Position numbers and translations under genes: made by a program. Below are positions 5,935 to 12,055 of a DNA stretch of 12,055 bases, piece after piece; the first letter of the stretch is position 1, and every line of letters starts with the position of its first letter. Source of the stretch: Prasinococcaceae sp. CCMP 1430 (taxonomy: Eukaryota > Prasinodermophyta > Palmophyllophyceae > Prasinococcales > Prasinococcaceae); NCBI GenBank assembly GCA_013416795.1, contig RQSC01001337.1, positions 59,879-71,933 of the forward strand. Reading direction: 5' to 3'. The notes under the pieces are model-generated. The model was not told the DNA's origin, ran no database searches, and saw nothing but the letters and a program-made list of their open reading frames with translations.

Positions 5935-8900
5935 GTACGCGAGGGCGTGCCTGCTCCTCGGCGTCTCGCCGAACGGGCGAGCGGGCGACGCCGTGGCCGA
6001 GGCAGACCGCACAGGCGTGTTCGAGCTGCGGCGGTGCGAAGTCACCGACGCGACCGCCTCGGCGCTCGCCGAAGCGCTCTCCGGGGGAAGGGCCGAGGCG
6101 GACGCGCCCTCGCCCGCGCAGCAGCGAGCGCAAGACGGGGCGGGGGCGGGCGCTGTGCGCAAGGTGGAGCTGTGCGACGTCCTTATGAGCGCGCGCGGCG
6201 CGCACATGCTGATGGCAGCCATTTGCGCCGTGCGGCCTGCCGAGGTCGCACTCGGCGGCGACTTGGTCACGCTGCCCGCGTCCACGCCGGGCGAGGACCT
6301 GCACCGCGGCAACGACAGGCGCGTGGTGCAGTCGCGCGAGGGCGCGCGCCTGCTCGCCGAGATGCTGCAGTCGCGAGCGCAAGGCGTGAGGCGCGTCTCG
6401 CTCACGCAGTGCCGTCTTCGTCGCCTCGACTACGAGCTCGAGCTGCCACACCTAGAGGCTCTCGTGCTCGATCGCAACCCCGGCCTCGCGTACATCTCCG
6501 AGTGGAGCCTCGCGGCTGGCTGCCCCAACCTCACATCGCTGTCGATGGTGGGCACGGGCGTTCGCAACCTCTGGACAGCGGTCGCGGCGCTGCGACGCTT
6601 GCCGCGGCTCACGAGCGTGTCCTTCCAGAGCAGCTCTTCGGCCTGTGCTTGGCTGCGGTGGGACGCGCGTGAGGAAGTGAGCGCGGGCGCGGGCGCTGGC
6701 GCGCACGAAGGTGGCAGCGGACCGGTCCATGACGCACACGCGCAGCGGATCGCACAGGGGCTTGCGGTGATGGTGAACGACCGAGGCGAAGGAGGAAACG
6801 ATGCCCGCGACGAAGACATGGAGGGCCAGGAGGAACACGGCGAGGCGGAGGACAATCTGAGTCCCCGTCCGTCTATTCCAGCGTCTGGCGAGCTGCACTC
6901 GCCCCACGCTGCGGCCCGCGCGACTCTGGTGGATGGCGGTGCCCGACCGGACTCCGAAGCTGCGCTCTCCGACATGATGTCCGAGGAGGGCACCATGTCG
7001 GACGACGAGCTGGCGGACGTCTACACGGACGCTGATGACGACATCGCCGACACGGATGTCGCGTCGGCTTACTTCCTCAATCCTGAAGACTTGGAGGATG
7101 ACCTCGAAGAAGAAGACGGCGACGACCTCGACGATGCCATCGACGACATGTATGCTGAGCCACTCGAGCACATGGCGCGCGAGCACGCGCACAACCGCCT
7201 CGCGCGCGAGCTCTTCGCGGGCGAGCACGCTCACGAGGCCGGAGGCGCGCGCTCTGCAGCCAACGCAGCCTCCGTCCGCATGGACGTCACAAGCACGGGC
7301 TTCGTGGTCGGGGTGGCTGGGCACGGTGACGAGGATGTCGCAGGCGCGGGGGGCGGGGCGGCGCTGGCCGGTGTGTCTGCCGCTCATGGGCTGTCGCAGG
7401 CACAGGGGCGCGCCACCGTCGCGGCTGCTGGGGTGCCAACGCCGCAGCGAGGATGGGAGGGCCTCGAGCACGGCGTGCTCCAGCGTAACTTGGGTGGCGA
7501 CGGCGACGACGACCGCAGAGGCGCGTCCCCCACCCCCGCGTGGGCCGGGCAAGCGTCCCAGGCCACGCGGCGATCTGCGAGCTCGCCCATCTGCTGCCAG
7601 CGGTACTACCGAGAGTTCATGCTCGTGAATCTCCCGCACTTGCAGGCGCTCGACGGCATTCCTATCAGCGCCGAGGAGCGCGCTCGCGCGCGTGCCGTCT
7701 ACGCCCGCCACTTCGAGGAGTCGATGGATGCCACCACCTGTCCGCGCGGACTGGTCGGCGCGCTGCGAGCTCGCGAGCTGGGAAGGTCACCGGCCAAGCG
7801 GAGTCGGCTGTTGCCTCCTCATGGCGGCGCTGGCCAGGGCGTACCGGCGCGCTCCGACACCGCAGCAAGTTCTGGCTCCGCGCTCTCGTTTTCTCCGCAT
7901 GGCTTCCGAGGCACCGCCACCGGCATGCGGCGCGGGCTGGCCGCATGGCCCGCAGTGTCGCCACTCAAGCACGAGTGCCACCAGCGCCCTCGGCAGTTCG
8001 AGTACAACCCGCACCGCTCCGAGTGGATGGTGTACGGTACACTCAACGGAGAGGTGTGCGTGGTCAACCATGAGACCGGCAACGTGGTTGGGCAGGCGCA
8101 GTCGGTGGGTGCCCCCCACTCAATTCTCGGGCTCTGCTGGTGCAACACCGACAGCAGCAAGCTCATTGCGGGCACAGATAGCGGCGCCATACAGCTGTTC
8201 GACGTCGACAAGATGCGGCCGCCCGACTGCCCGAGCGGAACGTCGAGAGGCCGCCAGCCGCGCGGATGGGCGGGTGGCGCCAGGAGGCCGTCCATCTACA
8301 CCTACGATGCCTTCGAGCAGCTCACGTCCGTTCACATCAACTGCACCGACGACTACTTCCTGGCGAGCGGGTACTCCAACCATGTGGGCATGTACGACCT
8401 GCGGACGGGCAAGACGCTGCAGACCTTCAAAGACTTGCACCGCGAGCACATCAACGTGCTCAAGTTTGCGAACCACTCGCCGACAGTCTTCGCGACGAGC
8501 TCGTTCGACCGCGACATCAAGATGTGGGACCTGCGCCAGCCCATGCACAAGCCGCTGTACACCGCGAGCTCTGACCGTGGCAACGTGATGGTGTGCTTCA
8601 GCCCTGACGATCACTTCCTGTTGTCCTCCGCCGTCGACAACGAGGTGCGGCAGCACCTCGCGTCGGACGGAAGGCTGCACACGAAATTCAACCTCGACGC
8701 GACCGGCAGCATGCACAACTACACCCGCAGTTACTATATGAACGGAAGCGACTACGTCATCTCCGGGAGCTGCGAGGAGAATACCGTGCACATCTGCTGC
8801 GCTCGCACGGGCCGGCGATTGCGCGACGTGACGCTCGAGGGCCGCGGCATGCACTCGTCGCTCTACGTCCAGAGCCTCAGAGCCCACCCCACGGCGGACT

Positions 8901-9049
8901 TCGAGTTCAGCGTCCTCATGGCGTACAACTCCGTCACGAGCAAGTCGGAGATCGCCAAGGTCAGCCTCTTGGAGAGCGCCGACGTCGCAGCGCCTGGCAG
9001 GCCGCGCGTGGCGCCGCAGACGATGCGCGTGGCAGGTCTCGGCGGGTGA
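5935..9049 (+). CDS. LRR-WD40 protein with DWD box (candidate CUL4-DDB1 receptor)
   Basis: The main exon encodes about 1,037 residues, and the gene resembles a conserved plant transducin/WD40 protein of the same domain order. First comes YARACLLLGVSPN, then a leucine-rich-repeat segment (about 6430-6640) and a cap-like helix (7604-7720, YREFMLVNLPHLQALDG). A WD40 propeller follows from about 7985 to 8970, including RQFEYNP and YTRSYYMNGSDYVISGSC. The blade at 8489-8536 is FATSSFDRDIKMWDLR. It has Asp, Trp, Asp and Arg at the key DWD-box positions, which mark proteins that dock on DDB1 of CUL4 ubiquitin ligases. A role as substrate receptor is inferred. Between the leucine-rich repeats and the cap (about 6670-7600) lies a 300-residue low-complexity insert with a strongly acidic core (about 6970-7170), which makes the protein much longer than I expect for plant relatives. 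The start is missing from this exon. Confidence 0.85.
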
Positions 9050-9103
9050 ATGCGAGCAGCGCGCCCACGAATTTTTTTATCCATCCAAGTGTGCGGGTGC
9101 ACG

Positions 9104-9108
9104 TGTAA
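9104..9108 (+). promoter_or_regulatory. Candidate TGTAA polyadenylation signal of the LRR-WD40 gene
   Basis: TGTAA begins 55 bp after the stop at 9047-9049. The convergent FAM98 gene ends at 9227, and its strand has TGTAC at 9153-9149, so both 3' untranslated regions must share the 177-bp gap. Confidence 0.5.
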
Positions 9109-9226
9109 CAAAAGAAGAACGGGCGCCCCAGGCGGCGACCTTCCTATTGTACAAGCATTGAAGGCGAAGATGGGCCTGCGGGTGCCCGAATGCGTGCGGC
9201 CGCTGTGCGATGCAACATCTTTCACG

Positions 9227-10605
9227 TTACTTACCACTGGCGCCTCCGCCTCCACCGCCGCCGCCGCCGCCTCCACGTCCGCCGCCGCCGCCGCCTCCAC
9301 GTCCACCGCCGCCGCCGCGGCCCTTCTTGTGGTGGTGTTTTCCACCGCCCCCGCGGCCGCGGCCGCCGTGATGTCCGCCGCCACGCCCGCCCCGGCCTCC
9401 ACCGCCACGGCCCCCGCGACCGCCCCCTCCAGCGTCGACTCTGGGCTTGAACTTGGGCATGTCGGCAGCCTTTCTCATTTCGTTCGGGCGGCCGCCGCGG
9501 TCAGGCACCGATCCGATGAGCACGCTCTTGACCGTCGCCGCAAACTTGTGGCCACCCGCGCTCGTCTTTGAGCCTGCCAAGTCGAGGTCGGCCGCGCGCG
9601 CCTCAAAGACGTCCTCGAGCGCCACGGTGGGCTCCACCGAGAGCGCCTCCTGACCCGCGCGCACCTGCGACGCCAGATCGGCAGCGGCGCTCCCCTCCTT
9701 CAGGCGGTTGCTCCACAGGAAGGACTGCAGCGTCACGTCGGCGCGCTGCACGCGCGCGCATGCGCGCGTGCGCAGTGAGCAGAGGAAAGCGCGCGCGGGC
9801 GGCGCCAAACACACGCTGTGTCAGCGCCGTGCGCTGGCAGAAGCGCCAGCTGACTCGGAGGCCCACAGGCAGGCGCGCGCACCTTGATGACCATCTCGCG
9901 CCGCACCCGGTACTCGCTAGTGAGTGCGGCGTGCACCTCGCCGAGGAGCGCCGTCTGCGCGTCCGAGAGCGCCGTCGGATCCACGAGCCGCCGCATCGCG
10001 CCGCTCTCCTCGGCGCGAGCTGCGGCGCCCGCCGTCGTGTCGGCTGCCGCGCGCAGCGCGGCGGCCGCGCTGGTGTTCAGGGTCTGGTCGACACCCGCCG
10101 CGGCCGCCACGCGGCGCACGCACTCGGCGGCCATCGCCGACTCGCTGGTGTCCCCCGACGAGCCCGTGCGCACGGACGCCGCCTGCGCGAGCATTCTGCG
10201 TGCCTGCATGGCCGCGACGAGCTCCTCGATGGCGGTGATGGGCACGGGCTCGTTCGCCGCTATCGATTCCGGCACTCCCGCCTTGACAGCGGCCGCGATG
10301 AGCTCCGCGCGCATCTCCGCCGGCGTCATGACTTCGACCATCTCCTTGAAAGACACGCCCGCCGACACCGTCTCCTCGGAAGACACCGCCGACACCATCT
10401 CCTTGGAAGACGCGCCCGCCGACACCAGCAGGGCGACTGCCATCCTGCGGAACGCGCGGCTCCCAGGGCCGGCGAGGTCGGCAAGCTCAGGCCCGGTGCA
10501 CGGTATGTCGCAGTCGGACAGCCGCTCGGCGAGCTCGGCGAGGCGGTCGTCCGCAGACACCGCGGGCGACATCGCAGGCGGTGCCATCGCTGACACCGAT
10601 GCCAT
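9227..10605 (-). CDS. FAM98: FAM98-family protein, two exons
   Basis: FAM98 proteins are subunits of the animal tRNA-splicing ligase complex (RTCB, DDX1, FAM98B, RTRAF, ashwin) and also bind RNA. Exon 1 is 10605-9883 (241 codons) and exon 2 is 9745-9227, giving 413 residues. The intron is in phase 0. Joining recreates EMVIK-RADVTLQSFLWSNRLKEG, the family's hallmark across the junction, so the splice is nearly certain. Other hallmarks are EELVAAMQARRML (127-139) and VPDRGGRPNEM (321-331). Residues from about 347 form a Gly-rich RGG tail with a His/Lys cluster, as in FAM98A and FAM98B; such tails usually bind RNA and are arginine-methylated. The ATG at 10605 has a good context (gcgATGG); ATGs at 10587 and 10572 are alternatives. 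The stop lies inside a perfect GTAAGT donor, so the last residues may differ. Confidence 0.92.
9746..9882 (-). other. FAM98 intron, GT-AG, phase 0
   Basis: This 137-nt intron starts GTGCGC after the Lys codon and ends GTGCAG. The 25 nt before the acceptor are alternating purine-pyrimidine and nearly palindromic around GCATGC (about 9748-9771), not pyrimidine-rich. The nearest pyrimidine stretch with a CTCAC branch-point-like word lies 30-45 nt from the AG. The boundaries are fixed by the conserved protein junction. Confidence 0.9.
10336..10420 (-). repeat. Three 27-30-nt tandem units inside FAM98 exon 1
   Basis: Three imperfect units lie at 10336-10363, 10364-10390 and 10391-10420. On the coding strand each encodes a version of VSAG-S-KEM: VSAGASSKEM, VSAVSSEET and VSAGVSFKEM. 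Unit lengths differ but the frame is kept. It looks like a recent slippage expansion in a surface region of the N-terminal domain. Confidence 0.8.
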
Positions 10606-11748
10606 CGCGCGCGGCCACGCCACACCAAGCACAGGCTATGCTCGCTATGCCCCCGACCCCCACCCCCTCTTCCCCGCGCGCACGCTCCCCAGCTCCCCGC
10701 ACGCGCAGCCCGACCCCCGCCGCAGCTCACCCCGCCTGTGCGGGGACGAACGCCCCCCCGGCGCGGGCGCCGCGCGCGGCCCCCTCCTCGCCCGCCCGCC
10801 CACCCACCCGCCACCAGTTCAACTACCCTTCACTAGGTCTCTGCACCCTACTAAGCCCCCCACCGCCGTCCCGCTCGGCGGCCGCCGCCTCTGGCCGCCG
10901 GCCGCCGCCCCACCCGCCAGCGCGAAACGCGCCAAACTCCGCGCCTTTTCGCCATCGCAACGCACCCGCGCCGCGCCGCCGAAAACGCGGACGGCGCGCG
11001 AACGGCGAAAGAGGGTCGTATTTTTACCTCGCGTCGGGATGCTCCGCCTGGGTTGCGGTTCCGGCCGGAGGTCCTTGACAGACTATGAACTGGACCATCC
11101 TGATGGAACTTACCATCTGATGGTACACTGCGCATAATTTAGGTAAGGTGTTTAGGGTTCAGTCTGGTTTTGCTGCCATGGTGGGTGTGTGGGTGGGTGG
11201 AGGCGTCGGGGTGAGGGAAACCAAGCATTTCGTTACATAAATTACGCGATACCAAGTATTTCGGGCATTATTCAAATTGCCAACATTTAGACGCCAATTG
11301 ACTCTGTCCGGGCGCGGAGGGCGGAGATGTGGGAGCGGGAGCGGGGGAATAGCTTGCGCGTGTCGGCAGCGGAGTGCGTGACCTCTCGCGGGCGGCGTCG
11401 CGCAGGTGTGCGAGCGCAGAGCACGCTCGTTGTGCTCCCGCATGCGGCGCACGCGAGTAAGAAGAAGTCGTTCCACTCAGCCGCGGTGGTTGTGTTCTCA
11501 CGCGCGGAACGCGCGATGCAGTAAATTGTTCTTCTCAAAGCCCCCATAATGACGGTGGGAAGGGAGGGAGGGCGCGTGAGTGAGTGAGGGTTAGTGTTGC
11601 CCACGGCGCGCGCTCTGGTGTGCGCGTAATAGCGCGGCGGCGATTGCGCGCGCGCGGTGAGTCGGTTGGCGCCGGGTCTTCTCGTCCGGTTGGGTGGTGT
11701 GTGTGGCACACTGATGAGCTCAAATTTTGACGATCCTGCGTGGTTTGT
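10606..11748. other. Region without a recognisable protein gene
   Basis: From 10606 to about 11020 the plus strand is very C-rich and probably contains the FAM98 promoter and leader. From about 11025 to 11310 the DNA is clearly AT-richer, with ATTTTT at 11020-11026, an isolated TTTAGGG at about 11151 and GGGT/GTGG repeats at about 11180-11205. From 11310 to 11700 it is GC-rich again with frames of up to about 190 codons, none resembling a protein I know. The part just before 11749 is presumably the upstream region of the tRNA gene. Confidence 0.5.
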
Positions 11749-11762
11749 GTGGCCGTAGTTTA

Positions 11763-11793
11763 AAATCCGCTTGTACCAGAGCAGGTTAGCTAT
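11763..11793 (+). other. tRNA-His intron 1 (D loop), 31 nt
   Basis: This insert lies between A14 and G15. It fits a bulge-helix-bulge. The central 4-bp helix pairs exon AGTT (11757-11760) with intron AGCT (11788-11791, one G-U). The 5' bulge TAA is at 11761-11763 and the 3' bulge ATG at 11792-11794. An inner helix pairs AATC (11764-11767) with GGTT (11784-11787). Cleavage between the second and third base of each bulge gives exactly the boundaries needed for the cloverleaf. Confidence 0.85.
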
Positions 11794-11816
11794 GTGGTTA
11801 GAATCTCTCGTTGTGG

Positions 11817-11837
11817 GCACGTTCGACGTAGACGTAT
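11817..11837 (+). other. tRNA-His intron 2 (anticodon loop), 21 nt
   Basis: The insert is at the canonical nuclear position 37/38, one base after anticodon GTG. It contains a small hairpin, ACGT-TCG-ACGT, at 11819-11829. The boundary could shift by one base (11818-11838): that version lets T32 pair with A11836, like the anticodon-intron pair of eukaryotic precursors, but puts G instead of C at position 38. Confidence 0.85.
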
Positions 11838-11858
11838 CCGAGAAGACCCGGGCTCGAC

Positions 11859-11874
11859 TTTTCAATTACGAGAT
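11859..11874 (+). other. tRNA-His intron 3 (T loop), 16 nt
   Basis: The insert lies in the T loop after position 59. The T stem (11848-11852 with 11876-11880) is the outer helix. Exon CTCG (11853-11856) pairs perfectly with intron CGAG (11869-11872) as the central 4-bp helix. The bulges are ACT (11857-11859) and ATT (11873-11875). Cutting between the second and third base of each leaves T loop CTCGACT. Shifting by one base would leave CTCGATT, also a valid loop. Confidence 0.83.
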
Positions 11875-11891
11875 TCCCGGCGGCCACAGAA

Positions 11892-11897
11892 TTTTTT
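11892..11897 (+). terminator. RNA polymerase III terminator (T6)
   Basis: Six T residues start four bases after the tRNA discriminator base, the usual Pol III terminator spacing. A second run of six T at 11913-11918 can act as back-up. Confidence 0.8.
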
Positions 11898-11943
11898 GCT
11901 CGGATCCGCAACTTTTTTGCATTACTTTGACCTGTAACCATGC

Positions 11944-11980
11944 ATTTCACGAAATTATGACATTTATTTCACGGAATTAT
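11944..11980 (+). repeat. 15-bp direct repeat in AT-rich DNA
   Basis: ATTTCACGAAATTAT at 11944-11958 recurs as ATTTCACGGAATTAT at 11966-11980, with one mismatch and a 22-bp period. It lies in AT-rich DNA downstream of the tRNA gene. Its role is unknown. Confidence 0.75.
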
Positions 11981-11989
11981 AATACGAAG

Positions 11990-12045
11990 CGGATTCCGTT
12001 GGAATCCCATTATATCTGTGAATCCGAAGGGAACCCACGGTTCCC
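11990..12045. repeat. Cluster of short perfect inverted repeats
   Basis: Two perfect hairpins of the same design, 7-bp stem and 3-base loop, occur close together: GGATTCC-gtt-GGAATCC at 11991-12007 and GGGAACC-cac-GGTTCCC at 12029-12045. CGGATTC at 11990-11996 can also pair with GAATCCG at 12020-12026. The window ends 10 bases later, so it could be the edge of a larger element such as a MITE or another RNA gene. Confidence 0.7.
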
Positions 12046-12055
12046 CGACGCACCT

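Larger units (their letters stand above)
11749..11888 (+). tRNA. tRNA-His(GTG) gene with three introns
   Basis: Exons at 11749-11762, 11794-11816, 11838-11858 and 11875-11888 join to a standard 72-nt tRNA. The acceptor stem is GTGGCCG (11749-11755) with CGGCCAC (11881-11887), 7 of 7 paired. The D stem is GTTT/GAAT, as in plant tRNA-His. The anticodon stem is TCTCG (11806-11810) with CGAGA (11839-11843), 5 of 5; the loop TTGTGGC has anticodon GTG at 11813-11815. The variable loop is AGAC. The T stem is CCGGG (11848-11852) with CCCGG (11876-11880), 5 of 5, around loop CTCGACT. The discriminator is A (11888), CCA is not encoded, and the histidine-specific G-1 is not encoded (base 11748 is T), as expected where Thg1 adds it. 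A Pol III T6 terminator follows. An intron at 37/38 is normal for nuclear tRNAs; the D-loop and T-loop inserts are rare and known mainly from some archaea, red algae and nucleomorphs. Confidence 0.92.

Noticed and set aside
9884-11137. A 417-codon plus-strand open frame
   Set aside because: Its first half is the exact antisense of FAM98 exon 1, whose family motifs are clear, and the remainder is C-rich low-complexity DNA.
11149-11158. TTTAGGG word resembling a plant-type telomere repeat
   Set aside because: It is a single copy with no tandem array.
11710-11717. CTGATGA resembling a snoRNA C box just upstream of the tRNA
   Set aside because: The first base is wrong for RTGATGA, and I find no matching D box with a terminal stem.
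11287-11865. A 192-codon minus-strand open frame
   Set aside because: It resembles no known protein, has low-complexity composition, and runs antisense through most of the tRNA-His gene.
11771-11888. Reading the tRNA as starting inside intron 1, with AGGTTAGCTATGTGGTTAGAA as an intact D arm
   Set aside because: No upstream 7-mer there pairs with the 3' acceptor strand CGGCCAC, whereas GTGGCCG at 11749 pairs perfectly and is followed by the tRNA-His TAGTTTA.

Overview
This window looks like nuclear DNA of a GC-rich, gene-dense unicellular eukaryote, most likely a microalga. The evidence is eukaryote-specific genes (MRT4, FAM98, a J-domain protein, a plant-type LRR-WD40 protein), a GT-AG intron with a conserved exon junction, and a Pol III-type tRNA gene without encoded CCA. 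All three plus-strand protein genes carry TGTAA 24-55 bp after the stop; this is the polyadenylation signal known from chlorophyte green algae, so a green alga is my best guess, but the lineage is not proven.

Layout. 1-840 (+): 3' part of an HpcH/HpaI-family aldolase, cut by the window start. 841-1261: intergenic DNA and leader with a (GACA)8 microsatellite. 1262-2089 (+): MRT4, a 60S ribosome assembly factor. 2174-4855 (-): a large J-domain protein of unknown function, convergent with MRT4 across 84 bp. 4856-5430: divergent promoter region. 5935-9049 (+), with a short first exon probably upstream: an LRR/WD40 protein with a DDB1-binding DWD box; its presumed first intron holds a run of 31 G and the only N. 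9227-10605 (-): FAM98, a tRNA-ligase-complex subunit family, in two exons. 10606-11748: no convincing protein gene. 11749-11888 (+): a tRNA-His(GTG) gene interrupted three times. 11889-12055: AT-rich DNA with hairpins, cut by the window end.

The strongest unusual signal is the tRNA-His gene. A standard 72-nt cloverleaf with perfect acceptor, anticodon and T stems is recovered only if three short inserts of 31, 21 and 16 nt are removed from the D loop, anticodon loop and T loop. The D- and T-loop inserts both fit a bulge-helix-bulge geometry with a 4-bp central helix and 3-nt bulges. The inserts also break both internal Pol III promoter boxes. FAM98, whose animal relatives belong to the tRNA splicing ligase complex, lies about 1.1 kb away; whether that matters is unknown. 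The protein genes do not form an operon-like pathway and are mostly single-exon housekeeping or regulatory genes.
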